64,000 nucleotides of DNA, taken from the NCBI GenBank assembly GCA_964563165.1, contig CAZLWA010000056.1, forward strand, positions 65,868 to 129,867, in the 5' to 3' direction. Source of the stretch: CAZLWA01 sp964563165. GTDB taxonomy: Bacteria > CLD3 > SB21. Positions 1 to 8,307 of this stretch are shown here, piece after piece. The notes under the pieces were generated by a model, which saw only the letters and a program-made list of their open reading frames with translations, ran no database searches and was not told where the DNA came from. Position numbers and translations under genes: made by a program. How positions within the stretch are numbered: position 1 is the stretch's first letter; the number at the start of each line of letters is the position of its first letter.

Positions 1-1
1 C

Positions 2-136
2 GTCGTGTTCGGAATGCCGAAAGAAGCTATTGAACTGGGCGTGGTGGATAAAATTTTGGCGGTTGAAAGAATCGCGTACGAATTGGAACTTATTACTAAA
101 GTGTTTGAATTGGAAAACAGCGGCGGAATGGCTTAG
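2..136 (+). CDS. cheB: CheB protein-glutamate methylesterase, C-terminal end (partial)
   Basis: The window opens inside this gene, so only the last 44 codons are visible. They read FGMPKEAIELGVVDK near the start of the fragment, which matches the end of the CheB methylesterase/deamidase domain, where this segment follows the catalytic Asp loop. CheB removes methyl groups from chemoreceptors when its receiver domain is phosphorylated. The stop at 134-136 lies 9 nt before the GTG of the next signalling gene, so the two are probably in one operon. The family call rests on a short fragment, but the motif is characteristic. Confidence 0.8.
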   Translation, partial: VVFGMPKEAIELGVVDKILAVERIAYELELITKVFELENSGGMA

Positions 137-145
137 AAAGGTCCT

Positions 146-1825
146 GTGGCGAAAGAGAGAGTCTTAGTCGTTGACGACAGCGCGACGCAGCTTATCATGT
201 ATAAAATGGCGCTGGCCAAAGCAGGTTATCTGGTGATCACCGCGAAAAACGGTGTGGAGGGCGTGCATCTGGTCGAAACGGAAAATCCGGATCTGATCGT
301 CAGCGATATTATTATGCCGGAATTGAACGGGTATCAATTTTGCCGTTTGGTGAAAGACGATCCTTCACGAGGTCATATTCCGATTATTTTACTCACCAGC
401 CTGGGCCAGCAGCAGGACAGGTTCTGGGGCATCGAAGCGGGCGCAAACAGTTTCGTCACCAAGTCCGTGGACACGATCGAACTGTTGAAAGAGGTCGAAA
501 GACTGCTCAAAAATGCAGTCAAACCGGCGATTATTGATTATTCCCGCCGCGAAGAGGAAAATTTGGATGCGTCATTGAGCCCTGAAGAAAGCGTCAAATC
601 CAAGATCAACCGCATTCTTGAAAAACTTCTGTATGAATCTACCGTTTCCAATCGCATGCGCGATCTCTCGCGATATGCCTACAACAGAACGGAAATGATT
701 CACAGGTCCTTCGATCTATTTCAACAAATAATTGAATATAATGCATCTGTCTTAGTGTTATACACGAAGAAAGAAATTCATGTAACGGCAGACATTCAAA
801 AAGAGATCTCGGGTGAGTTTTTAGAAAAAGCGGTTGAATTGGTTTTGGATCAGGATTTCAATCCGGAGAGAATCCGGGCGATTAAGAATATTAACCGGGA
901 AGTGATTCATCCCGAATGGGTAAAGAGGGAAGGAGCGCAGGATTTTAAATCTTCAATGATCATTCCTTTGCGCGACGACGGCGACGTCATCGGCGCCATT
1001 GCCGTGTTTGCGGCGGAAACATTTGCCTACAGCAAGGACGTTTATAAGTTGGTGCAATTGATCGCGCGCGAATTAGCTCTTACGATCAAATATATCTGGA
1101 AACTCGAAGAAATCGAACACATTAAAACCAATTTCATGTCAACGATCGTCAACGATCTGCGCGGGCCCCTCATTGCAAATCAGAGCTTTGTGGACGCGCT
1201 GTATCATGAATACGTGGATCCGGTGAGCGAAGACCAAAAGGAAATTTTAGGCAATATCCTGGCGAACAATAAAAAGCTCTTGAGCTTCATCAACGACATC
1301 GTCGACATCTCGCGAATCGACTCGGGTAAATTGGAAATATTCACCGAGAATAATTCCGTGAAAACCGTTTTGGACGACGCGGTCAAGAATATGAGCATTT
1401 TAGCCGAGCAGAAAGAAATTGAATTGAAAAACCTCGTTACGGACGTAAATTTGCGCGGTATTTTCGACGGCGAAAAGATTGTTCAAGTGTTGAACAATCT
1501 TATTTCCAACGCCGTCAAATTCACACCGAAAAACGGACGCGTTTCCGTGACTGCGCAAAAAGATTCCGCCGTGGGCTCGGTCAGGTTCACCGTTCGCGAC
1601 ACGGGCGTGGGTATTCCCGAAGAAGAGGCGCCTCTGATTTTTGAGAAATATAAACGCGGCGGCGGCGTTTTTTCAAGTGACGAGCATGCGGCGGGCGGCG
1701 GCGTCGGATTAGGTTTGGCGATATGTAAATCGATCGTCGAAGCGCATCACGGTAAAATTTGGGTTGAAAGCAAAGTCGGCGAGGGCAGCGCGTTCTTATT
1801 CACGGTCGTTCCGCCGGAAGGCTGA
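146..1825 (+). CDS. REC-GAF-histidine-kinase-like protein with Asn at the phospho-His position
   Basis: 559 residues starting at GTG, just behind a GAAAGG Shine-Dalgarno at 136-141. Residues 5-122 form a receiver domain with D10, D11, phospho-acceptor D54 (SDIIMPELNG) and the conserved Lys in FVTKS. Residues about 165-315 look like a GAF domain. Residues about 325-395 align with a DHp helix, and about 430-557 form an HATPase_c domain with an N box (NNLISNAVKF), DTGVGIPEE and GVGLGLAICKSIV. In the DHp, the usual SHELRTPL reads VNDLRGPL, so the phospho-accepting His is N336 (codon 1151-1153). The ATP-binding domain looks intact. It follows cheB closely and may be an output or scaffold of a chemotaxis-like pathway. 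Autophosphorylation at the usual site is not expected. Confidence 0.85.
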   Translation: MAKERVLVVDDSATQLIMYKMALAKAGYLVITAKNGVEGVHLVETENPDLIVSDIIMPELNGYQFCRLVKDDPSRGHIPIILLTSLGQQQDRFWGIEAGANSFVTKSVDTIELLKEVERLLKNAVKPAIIDYSRREEENLDASLSPEESVKSKINRILEKLLYESTVSNRMRDLSRYAYNRTEMIHRSFDLFQQIIEYNASVLVLYTKKEIHVTADIQKEISGEFLEKAVELVLDQDFNPERIRAIKNINREVIHPEWVKREGAQDFKSSMIIPLRDDGDVIGAIAVFAAETFAYSKDVYKLVQLIARELALTIKYIWKLEEIEHIKTNFMSTIVNDLRGPLIANQSFVDALYHEYVDPVSEDQKEILGNILANNKKLLSFINDIVDISRIDSGKLEIFTENNSVKTVLDDAVKNMSILAEQKEIELKNLVTDVNLRGIFDGEKIVQVLNNLISNAVKFTPKNGRVSVTAQKDSAVGSVRFTVRDTGVGIPEEEAPLIFEKYKRGGGVFSSDEHAAGGGVGLGLAICKSIVEAHHGKIWVESKVGEGSAFLFTVVPPEG

Positions 1826-1847
1826 TTTCTTCATTCGGAGAGAGTTC

Positions 1848-2603
1848 ATGGATATTTTTCATGATGAGATGGAAGAAGAGATTCAATTACCGGACGACGA
1901 AAAGGCCCGTATTTTTGCCATTCTTGAAAAATTGGTGCGTGAACATGCGAATCAGGGCATCAGTCTCGTAGCGTTGAAAAACGCGAAGATCACCCGGCCG
2001 ATACTCGTCCATCTTTCCAGGGAAGGCAACAGCCACGCCAGTTATATTTTGACCGAGTTGAATTTGCGCAGCATTCTCGAAGAGGCCAAAAATCCGGATA
2101 CCAAAGAAGAAGTCGCTACGGAAATGCTGGCACGCCTGGCGATTTGCCACGTGGCGACGGTGCGCCGCCGTGCGATCCACATTCTATTGAAAATTAATGC
2201 GGATAAACTATTGGAAGTGCTCAGTGACAAAGGGCTGACGCCGAATCTGCGCAATGATGTCTTTTCGGATGTGATCGAAGATGAAGAAACGTCTCTGCGC
2301 GTAATGCTGCGGATCCTGCGCAACGCCGCGACGCCGCAGGAAATGAAGGAGCGCGTGATCACCAAAATCGGCCGCATTCGAAAGATCATAGAGGAAAATT
2401 CGTCGCAGATCATTGATTGGAACCACCGCGTTGAAGATCTGGAAAAACGCAAACGTATTAAGTTTCATACGATCGAAAAATATCACCGTGAAGTCATGGA
2501 ATCACTGGATGAGTTCAGAACGATTCCGAATTTCGTCATGGATTTGAAATTGGATGTCGAGCTTGCATTTGAAAATCTAAAAACAACCGTGAAAGACTCA
2601 TGA
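1848..2603 (+). CDS. Hypothetical helical protein downstream of the receiver-kinase gene
   Basis: 251 residues from ATG 1848, chosen because GGAGAG at 1838-1843 sits 4-5 nt upstream. The frame stays open further upstream, but there it overlaps the kinase gene and has no ribosome site. The protein is charged, helical and soluble with no membrane segment. The middle (about 60-150) has the look of HEAT-like helical repeats (ATVRRRAIHILLKI, NLRNDVFSDVIED). The last 80 residues are a basic coiled region. No family is recognised with confidence. Its 3' end overlaps the next start (ATGA), so the two genes are translationally coupled. Confidence 0.7.
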   Translation: MDIFHDEMEEEIQLPDDEKARIFAILEKLVREHANQGISLVALKNAKITRPILVHLSREGNSHASYILTELNLRSILEEAKNPDTKEEVATEMLARLAICHVATVRRRAIHILLKINADKLLEVLSDKGLTPNLRNDVFSDVIEDEETSLRVMLRILRNAATPQEMKERVITKIGRIRKIIEENSSQIIDWNHRVEDLEKRKRIKFHTIEKYHREVMESLDEFRTIPNFVMDLKLDVELAFENLKTTVKDS

Positions 2604-3061
2604 TGCGCAATGAATTTTCCATGCCTGCGGAATCCCTTCAACCGACGTATTCCATTAGTCCATACCTCTTTTATTTATTAACCTTCACGTCGCTTACCAT
2701 CATTTCATTTCTACTCACGCCTTCGTCCGCGGGCTACGGAACGCATCAGCAATTGGGGCTTCCACCGTGCGGTTTTTTGATGATCACCGGCTATCCTTGT
2801 CCGTCGTGCGGCCTCACCACATCGTGGGCGTACCTGGTTCGCGGAGAAATCTTGAATTCGCTGAAAGCGCAGCCGTTCGGAACGCTCTTCTACGCGGCTC
2901 TGTTCTTCGGAGCGTTTATTTCGGTCATTTCCATATGGAAGAGAATTCCTGCGCCGGAGCTGTTGGATTCGGGTTACACGGAGCGGATGCAATACGGCTT
3001 GTTAATTATTTTTTTTGCCGGCTGGTTTTATAAAATGATTGTCATGAAATGGATGCCATAA
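2600..3061 (+). CDS. DUF2752-family membrane protein
   Basis: 153 residues with three hydrophobic segments (about 21-41, 95-115, 131-150). The signature YPCPSCGLTTSWAYLVRG, a short CPSCGLT motif just before a helix, identifies DUF2752, a family of small integral membrane proteins of unknown function. The start overlaps the preceding stop by 4 nt (ATGA), so it is the last gene of the cheB-led run. The next gene is convergent. Confidence 0.75.
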   Translation: MMRNEFSMPAESLQPTYSISPYLFYLLTFTSLTIISFLLTPSSAGYGTHQQLGLPPCGFLMITGYPCPSCGLTTSWAYLVRGEILNSLKAQPFGTLFYAALFFGAFISVISIWKRIPAPELLDSGYTERMQYGLLIIFFAGWFYKMIVMKWMP

Positions 3062-3100
3062 ATTCTTAAAATGTTTTCTCATCGCCGGGATTCTCCGCTT

Positions 3101-3976
3101 TCAGGTCGTTCCTTTCCTCAATAATCGAATCTGGATCCACGCCAGAAATCCGACCAGTACGAGCAGCACATAGGCCATCGCCGAAGCGTAGCCCATTCTA
3201 AATTCCCGAAATCCCAGTTCGTAAATCTCGTACACCAGGGTCGTCGTTGCATGCAAAGGACCGCCCTTGGTCATGATAAGAATCTCGGTAAAGAGCTGCA
3301 TACTCTTGATCGTGCTGACCACGACGCTGAATGCGATCATCGGGCGCAGCAGGGGCAGGGTGATGTGCCGGAATTTTTGGCTGCCTGTCGCCCCGGCGAT
3401 GTCCGCGCTTTCATACAGTTCCTCGGGAATATTTTTTATCGCCGCTAGAAACAGCACGGAAAAATATCCTGCGCTGACAAAGATATCCATCACCATAATG
3501 CCGGCCAGCGCGGTTTTCTCATTCAATAGTATTCCCTGATCGATCGAGCCGAGCCCGATCAGGCTCGCCAGCCAATGGCCATATCCGTCGTTGGAATAAA
3601 ATTGAATGAAGATGAGGGAGAGAACGGTGATGGAAACAACCGAAGGGAGAAACACCGCGGAACGAAACACGCCTTGGAATTTTTTTATTCGGTGGATCGC
3701 ATTGGCCGCCGCGATGGCCAGAGCAATGGTAACGGGGATCGTGCCAAGGGCAAAGATCAGTGTATTCTTCAATGAAAGCCAGAACAGTTCGTCCCGGAAC
3801 AGTTTTTGATAGTTTTGAAATCCTATCCATTGGGAGGCATCAGGGTTGATCAAACTGTAATTGGTAAAACTCAAATACAGTGAAAAGAAGATCGGGTATA
3901 GCCAGAACGTGAAGAAAATGACCAGCCACGGAAGAATGAATATGAACGGGTGAGAGATTTTGAAGGGGAGGGTCAT
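3101..3976 (-). CDS. ABC transporter permease, sugar type (MalF/UgpA-like)
   Basis: 291 residues with six predicted membrane helices. It carries the cytoplasmic EAA loop characteristic of binding-protein-dependent permeases (EELYESADIAGATGSQ, then FRHITLPLLRP), which docks onto the ATPase subunit. The family imports sugars or glycerol-3-phosphate together with a second permease, a periplasmic binding protein and an ATPase. None of those partners is next to it here: upstream lies the divergent tRNA promoter and downstream a convergent unrelated gene. It may be a remnant of a transporter operon whose other genes are outside the window. The substrate cannot be told. Confidence 0.85.
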   Translation of the reverse strand: MTLPFKISHPFIFILPWLVIFFTFWLYPIFFSLYLSFTNYSLINPDASQWIGFQNYQKLFRDELFWLSLKNTLIFALGTIPVTIALAIAAANAIHRIKKFQGVFRSAVFLPSVVSITVLSLIFIQFYSNDGYGHWLASLIGLGSIDQGILLNEKTALAGIMVMDIFVSAGYFSVLFLAAIKNIPEELYESADIAGATGSQKFRHITLPLLRPMIAFSVVVSTIKSMQLFTEILIMTKGGPLHATTTLVYEIYELGFREFRMGYASAMAYVLLVLVGFLAWIQIRLLRKGTT

Positions 3977-3984
3977 TATTTTAT

Positions 3985-4013
3985 TTGACTTTCTATAGCG
4001 AATCGTTTATATT
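3985..4013 (+). promoter_or_regulatory. Promoter for the tRNA-Thr/tRNA-Tyr unit
   Basis: TTGACT at 3985-3990 and TATATT at 4008-4013 are spaced by 17 nt. This is a near-consensus housekeeping promoter ending about 35 nt before tRNA-Thr(TGT). The same -10 hexamer recurs at other promoters in the window. Confidence 0.75.
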
Positions 4014-4047
4014 TTGCGCGCAAAAATAAATATGAATGATTTGCATG

Positions 4048-4120
4048 GCTGGTGTAGCTCAGCTGGTAGAGCAACTGATTTGTAATCAGTAGGTCGACGG
4101 TTCGATTCCGCCCACCAGCT
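4048..4120 (+). tRNA. tRNA-Thr (anticodon TGT)
   Basis: 73 nt with a full cloverleaf. The acceptor stem is GCTGGTG paired with CACCAGC (4113-4119). The anticodon stem ACTGA/TCAGT encloses loop TTTGTAA, with anticodon TGT at 4081-4083. The T arm has GGTTCGATTCC. Discriminator T at 4120; CCA is not encoded. It lies just downstream of a strong promoter and upstream of tRNA-Tyr, as in the thrU-tyrU pair of the classical tufB tRNA cluster. Confidence 0.97.
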
Positions 4121-4155
4121 CGGCGGAGTCGAAGAATTTTTGCAGTTGACACCAT

Positions 4156-4197
4156 GGTCAGTTCGCAATCCCGACTCGTCGGGATAAATCTGTCGGA
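4156..4197 (+). repeat. Partial tRNA-Tyr-like fragment with hairpin insert
   Basis: This fragment resembles the middle of the tRNA-Tyr gene just downstream (GGTCA..TCGCAA, then TAAATCTGTCGG). In place of the 5' anticodon stem and loop (CAGACTG) it has a 16-nt palindrome, TCCCGA/CTCG/TCGGGA, at 4169-4184. It has no acceptor stem and cannot make a tRNA. It is one of three relics around tRNA-Tyr carrying the same kind of hairpin. Confidence 0.65.
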
Positions 4198-4222
4198 CGT
4201 TGGTTGTATAAATTTTTTCCTT

Positions 4223-4306
4223 GGGCAGTTGGCGGAGTGGTCAATCGCAACAGACTGTAAATCTGTCGGGCACAGCCCTACGGAGGTTCAAATCCTTCAC
4301 TGCCCA
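4223..4306 (+). tRNA. tRNA-Tyr (anticodon GTA)
   Basis: 84-nt class II tRNA with a long variable arm (CGGGCACAGCCCTACG region). Acceptor stem GGGCAGT pairs with ACTGCCC (4299-4305) and the discriminator is A4306. Anticodon stem ACAGA/TCTGT holds loop CTGTAAA, with GTA at 4257-4259. It is the only complete copy among several tRNA-Tyr-like pieces here and is followed directly by a terminator. Confidence 0.97.
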
Positions 4307-4314
4307 CGAACAAG

Positions 4315-4348
4315 AAACCTTATGATTATTGAGTCGTAAGGTTTTTTT
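4315..4348 (+). terminator. Rho-independent terminator after tRNA-Tyr
   Basis: AAACCTTA pairs with TAAGGTTT around a short loop and is followed by seven T (4342-4348). It ends the Thr-Tyr tRNA transcript. Confidence 0.8.
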
Positions 4349-4364
4349 ATTTCATCCTAAACTT

Positions 4365-4426
4365 GGTCAATCGCAATCCCGACTTGTCGGGAGAGGTTCT
4401 GCGCCAGAGGCGCACACTGCCCACGA
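4365..4426 (+). repeat. tRNA-Tyr relic with two hairpin inserts
   Basis: The sequence reads GGTCAATCGCAA (D-arm end of tRNA-Tyr), a 16-nt hairpin TCCCGA/CTTG/TCGGGA (4377-4392), GAGGTTC (5' T arm), a 15-nt hairpin TGCGCC/AGA/GGCGCA (4400-4414), and CACTGCCCACGA (3' acceptor end). The anticodon and variable arms and the 3' T loop are missing. The second hairpin begins exactly after TTC of the T loop. A separate terminator follows, so the ancestral duplication probably covered tRNA plus terminator. Confidence 0.8.
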
Positions 4427-4435
4427 AGACAAATT

Positions 4436-4479
4436 AACCTTACAGACTTTGAGAGTCAAATGTTTGTGAGGTTTTTTTT
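4436..4479 (+). terminator. Terminator behind the first tRNA-Tyr relic
   Basis: AACCTTACA (4436-4444) pairs with TGTGAGGTT (4465-4473), followed by a T run to 4479. It has the same CCTTA core as the terminator of the intact tRNA-Tyr, with a different loop. Confidence 0.7.
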
Positions 4480-4507
4480 GTAATTACTCCGGTGCGAAAC
4501 CCTGCTT

Positions 4508-4578
4508 CTTGGCTGAGCGGTCAATCGCAATCCCGGCTTGTCGGGAGAGGTTCTGCGCCAGAGGCGCACACTGCCTAC
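4508..4578 (+). repeat. Second tRNA-Tyr relic with two hairpin inserts
   Basis: It begins TTGGCTGAGCGGTCAATCGCAA, close to the D arm of tRNA-Tyr, then has hairpin TCCCGG/CTTG/TCGGGA (4531-4546), GAGGTTC, hairpin TGCGCC/AGA/GGCGCA (4553-4567) and CACTGCCTAC. The layout matches the relic at 4365-4426, so the two are copies of one hairpin-bearing ancestor. This one keeps more of the 5' half. Confidence 0.8.
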
Positions 4579-4587
4579 ACGTAAATT

Positions 4588-4631
4588 AAGCCTTATTAAA
4601 CTTGCTATCAAGAGTTTATGAGGCTTTTTTT
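4588..4631 (+). terminator. Terminator behind the second tRNA-Tyr relic
   Basis: AAGCCT (4588-4593) and TAAACT pair with AGTTTA and AGGCTT downstream, followed by seven T. Third member of the tRNA-Tyr plus terminator array. Confidence 0.65.
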
Positions 4632-4779
4632 ATGCCGGCCTTGCTCACTTCCTTGCCTACTGAAACGGTAGAAAACAGGGGGCCGAACGTGTTCAAATTG
4701 GCGCTCGTCACTAACCCTAATTAAAGAAATCGGTTTTGCAAAATGAATTTCACAGGCGGCAAGTAAATCAAAACATTTC
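4632..4779. other. Intergenic stretch with no recognised feature
   Basis: Between the last tRNA-Tyr terminator and the secD promoter I see no reading frame, RNA or repeat that can be supported. Confidence 0.5.
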
Positions 4780-4808
4780 TTGACTTTTTTAACCTCAAAA
4801 ACTATATT
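4780..4808 (+). promoter_or_regulatory. Promoter of secD-secF
   Basis: TTGACT at 4780-4785 and TATATT at 4803-4808 with 17-nt spacing, about 100 nt before the secD start. Confidence 0.75.
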
Positions 4809-4905
4809 GGCACTCTTTTTTAGAGCAACTGCGGTTTTGAAAGCTGCATTTATTCTACTCTCAACTTCAACAATTTTATTTAAATAGTTCGGAGGAATTT
4901 TAAGA

Positions 4906-6906
4906 ATGATTAAAAGTAAAAATGTCCGTGTGGGCATTATTGCAGTCTGTGTTCTGTTGTCGGCGTGGGCGCTTTGGCCGACGTTCAAGTTTTACGGAAT
5001 TTCCGAAGCGGACAAGGCCGTGCTGCGTCAGACGGCAGAAGGCACCAAACAGCTCAATGATCTACAAGGCCGGTCCATCAATTTGGGGCTCGATCTGAAA
5101 GGCGGAATACATCTGGTGCTCGAAGCGGATGTAGTGACCTTGTTTGAGAATTTTGTCAAGAATAAAGACGCGGAATTTACGAAGATTTTCGAAAAAGCCG
5201 CGGAAGGGTACCGCAAAAACCCGGAAACCAATTTCAGTGCAGTTTTGAATAAAGAATTTTCTGATGCGAAAGTGCCTATGGTGAATTACTGGGGCGAAAA
5301 ATATAAGGACAACGACGGCGTTGTGGAGTATCTCAACGATGAGGCGAAAGACGCCGTGGATCGCGCTCAGCAGATCATCCGTAACCGTGTGGATCAGTTC
5401 GGCGTGAGCGAACCCTCGATTCAGAAGCAGGGCGATCACCGCATTGTGGTGGAATTGCCGGGACTCGAGGATCCCGCGCAGGCAAAGGCCTTAATTCAAC
5501 AAACAGCTCTGCTGGAATTTAAGCTGCTCCGCGAACCGCAGGATGCAAGCAGTGCGTTCGAAAAATTGGATCGCCTGTTCGCGCAGCAGTCCGACACGAC
5601 ACTAGTGCAAAAGGACTCGGCGGCGGCGGCCAAAAAAAGTACCAAAGCCGTTAAAGAAAAAGCTGCGGCTTTAAAAGATACGACCAAGAAAGATACCTCG
5701 GCTGATTTGGGTTCGATGTTCAATGAAGAAGGGGGCGATGTATCGAAAACGGATACGACCGCCTTCAGCGGCGGCGATAAGCCGTTCACGCGCTATTTGC
5801 TCGGCCAGCAGCTGGGGCAAACGGGCTATGATTTTTATGTGGCTGATCAAAACCTGGAATACATGCGCTCCCTCTTATATACAAAAATAGGCGATCGGAC
5901 CAAAATCAAACCTTCGGTACAGGCTGCGATCGGCGAATCCAATGAAATCCTCTTCAGTTCAAAGCCCGTACATGAAGGCTTTCACGCGATTTATTTGGCG
6001 AAAAAGGCGTCGGAACTTTCCGGCGCGGTGATTATCGAAGCGAAGCAGGATATTTATCAGGGAATGGATCCCGGGATGGCAGGCCGCGCGATCGTGACTT
6101 TGAAGATGACCGCGGAAGGCTCGAGAAAATGGGCGATCATCACCGGCGCCAATGTGAACAAACGCATTGCAGTCGTACTCGATGAAAAAGTGCAGTCCGC
6201 TCCGAATATTGTCGAAAAAATTTCCGGCGGCAACACGCAAATTACCGGCATGGAAAATCTGAATGAAGCTAAGAGCCTGGCCATCGCCTTGCGCGCAGGC
6301 TCTTTGCCTGCACCGGTTCATGTGATCGAAGAGCGAACCATCGGGCCTTCACTCGGCGCCGATTCCATCCAGAGCGGAAGAATGGCATTCTGGGTCGGCT
6401 GGTTGGTCGTCGGACTCGTAATGATTTTCTATTACCGCGGCGCGGGCGGTTTGGCCGATGCGGCGTTGGCATTTAATGTTTTATTTCTTTTGGGAATTCT
6501 GGTTGGATTCGGATTTACACTGACGCTGCCCGGTATCGCAGGCGTTATCCTTACGATGGGTATGGCAGTCGATGCTAACGTGCTCATATACGAACGGATT
6601 CGCGAGGAAATTCGTTTGGGTAAAACCGTGCGCGCGGCCATTGAGAACGGATTTTCAAAAGCGTTCGTCACAATTCTCGACGCCAACTTAACCACCTTCG
6701 GAAGCGGATTGGTGCTGTTTCAATTCGGAACCGGCCCGATCAAAGGATTTGCTTTGACCCTGATGATTGGTATTATCACGACGATCTTTACCGGCGTATT
6801 TGTTTCTCGTGTGTTGATGGATTTAGTATACGACCGGGGAACGCTGGAGCGAGAGATGAGCATCGGAATGACGCATGCGCAATTGCCATCTGCAGACAAA
6901 ATTTAG
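4906..6906 (+). CDS. secD: Protein translocase subunit SecD
   Basis: 666 residues; ATG 4906 follows GGAGG. SecD works with SecF in the inner membrane and uses the proton gradient to help proteins leave the SecYEG channel on the periplasmic side. Seen: an N-terminal membrane helix (about 7-28), the SecD motif GLDLKGG at 61-67, a large periplasmic P1 region, and five C-terminal helices (VGWLVVGLVMIFYY onward) including GMAVDANVLIYERIREE. An insert around residues 235-285 is rich in Ala, Lys, Thr and Asp and looks disordered. secF follows 37 nt later. yajC, a frequent upstream neighbour, is absent. Confidence 0.96.
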   Translation: MIKSKNVRVGIIAVCVLLSAWALWPTFKFYGISEADKAVLRQTAEGTKQLNDLQGRSINLGLDLKGGIHLVLEADVVTLFENFVKNKDAEFTKIFEKAAEGYRKNPETNFSAVLNKEFSDAKVPMVNYWGEKYKDNDGVVEYLNDEAKDAVDRAQQIIRNRVDQFGVSEPSIQKQGDHRIVVELPGLEDPAQAKALIQQTALLEFKLLREPQDASSAFEKLDRLFAQQSDTTLVQKDSAAAAKKSTKAVKEKAAALKDTTKKDTSADLGSMFNEEGGDVSKTDTTAFSGGDKPFTRYLLGQQLGQTGYDFYVADQNLEYMRSLLYTKIGDRTKIKPSVQAAIGESNEILFSSKPVHEGFHAIYLAKKASELSGAVIIEAKQDIYQGMDPGMAGRAIVTLKMTAEGSRKWAIITGANVNKRIAVVLDEKVQSAPNIVEKISGGNTQITGMENLNEAKSLAIALRAGSLPAPVHVIEERTIGPSLGADSIQSGRMAFWVGWLVVGLVMIFYYRGAGGLADAALAFNVLFLLGILVGFGFTLTLPGIAGVILTMGMAVDANVLIYERIREEIRLGKTVRAAIENGFSKAFVTILDANLTTFGSGLVLFQFGTGPIKGFALTLMIGIITTIFTGVFVSRVLMDLVYDRGTLEREMSIGMTHAQLPSADKI

Positions 6907-6943
6907 AATATTCAGCTGTTTTGTATTTTAAAGGAGCTTTTAC

Positions 6944-7840
6944 ATGGAACTTTTGATTAACACAAAATATCCCTTCGTGGCCAGGCGTAAACTGGCGTAT
7001 ATTTTTTCGGGCGGATCGCTTCTGGTGAGCCTGGTTTTATTCGCCATCATGGGATTGAATTACGGCGTAGATTTTATCGGCGGAACTTCACTGGAGGTCA
7101 AATTCAAAGAACCGGTAGAGTTGGAAAAAGTGCGCTCAATTGTTTCCGGCAGATTTACGGCAGACCGCATTCAGAATTTCGGCTCGCCGAATGACGTATT
7201 GATTCACGTCATGGAACAGAACGACAAAGTCGCCGGCACGCTCCTCGCGCTCCTGAACGATAATTTCGCGGCCAATCCGGCGGAAATGCGGTCGGTCAGC
7301 CTGGTCGGCCCGAAAGTCGGCGATGAATTAAAAAGTTCCGCCGTGTGGGCGACCATTTGGGGGCTTCTATTTATCATTGTGTATCTGGCCATCCGGTTCC
7401 ATTGGAAGTGGGGACTGGCTGCGGTCATTGCGCTGATTCACGACGTGCTTTTTACGCTTGGTTTTTTTGCTGTGTTTCGCCTGGAATTTTCGCTCGGCGC
7501 GGTCGCAGCTTTCCTGACCATCGTCGGGTATTCAGTGAACGACACCATCGTCGTATTCGACCGTATTCGCGAGAATGTCCGCTTGATGAAACGGGGCAGC
7601 ACGTTTGAAGAAATCGTGGACCGCAGCATCAACGAAACGTTGAGCCGAACGATTATGACGTCGGTACTGACGTGGTTTTCGGTAGTGGTACTTTTGGTGC
7701 TTGGCGGTGAAGTTATCCGGCCGTTCGCATGGGCTCTTTTTATCGGCATTATCATCGGGACCTACTCATCGATTTTTGTCGCGAGCCCGATTCTGATCGA
7801 ATGGAAAGCCGGAGAGGATTTGAAAGCGAAAATGAAGTGA
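6944..7840 (+). CDS. secF: Protein translocase subunit SecF
   Basis: 298 residues, a usual SecF length, with an AAGGAG ribosome site before ATG 6944. It has the N-terminal helix, the motif GVDFIGGTSLEVKF, a periplasmic domain (about 50-135) and five C-terminal helices containing GYSVNDTIVVFDRIRENVR. It forms the SecDF complex with the upstream gene, with which it is cotranscribed. Confidence 0.96.
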   Translation: MELLINTKYPFVARRKLAYIFSGGSLLVSLVLFAIMGLNYGVDFIGGTSLEVKFKEPVELEKVRSIVSGRFTADRIQNFGSPNDVLIHVMEQNDKVAGTLLALLNDNFAANPAEMRSVSLVGPKVGDELKSSAVWATIWGLLFIIVYLAIRFHWKWGLAAVIALIHDVLFTLGFFAVFRLEFSLGAVAAFLTIVGYSVNDTIVVFDRIRENVRLMKRGSTFEEIVDRSINETLSRTIMTSVLTWFSVVVLLVLGGEVIRPFAWALFIGIIIGTYSSIFVASPILIEWKAGEDLKAKMK

Positions 7841-7941
7841 TCCAGTCCTCATCGGGGAATGATTGAATATGCGCCGGCATCGCGGGTGACAAATAAAATT
7901 TATAGCTTGATTGGTGTTGAAAAAAAAATTACCTTTCAAAT

Positions 7942-8280
7942 ATGGAATTTAAGTTCAGCGAGATAACCGGCGTCGTCGTTTTGGAAATGCGCGGCAATAT
8001 TGTCGGCGGGCCGGCCGCCACGCAGCTCAACGACGAAGTACATAAATTCATCCTGCAGGGTAAGAGGAATTTTGTCGTCGATATGCAAGGCGTGGACCTG
8101 ATCAATAGTTCCGGCCTCGGCATTCTGATCAGCAATCTCACGAATGTGAAGAACAACGGCGGCGACTTACGATTGTCTCATCTATCTCCGAAGATCAAGC
8201 AGATCTTTCAAATTACAAAATTGTCCACCGTGTTTAAGCGATATGAAACGGTAGATGAAGCGGTGAAAAGTTTTTCATAA
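7942..8280 (+). CDS. STAS-domain anti-sigma factor antagonist
   Basis: 112-residue single STAS domain (SpoIIAA/RsbV type). The phosphorylation loop reads DLINSSGLGILISN, keeping the Ser-Ser-Gly of the family. Such proteins bind an anti-sigma kinase when unphosphorylated and so release a sigma factor or another partner. No anti-sigma kinase or phosphatase gene is adjacent. It sits between secF and purA and ends at a strong terminator. A second STAS gene of identical length lies at 31441. The ribosome site before ATG 7942 is weak. Confidence 0.85.
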   Translation: MEFKFSEITGVVVLEMRGNIVGGPAATQLNDEVHKFILQGKRNFVVDMQGVDLINSSGLGILISNLTNVKNNGGDLRLSHLSPKIKQIFQITKLSTVFKRYETVDEAVKSFS

Positions 8281-8307
8281 CGATTGAACTACGGTTAAGT
8301 TTTTTCT

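Noticed and set aside
4154..4339. 61-codon frame across tRNA-Tyr
   Set aside because: It is a chance reading of the tRNA gene and its terminator.
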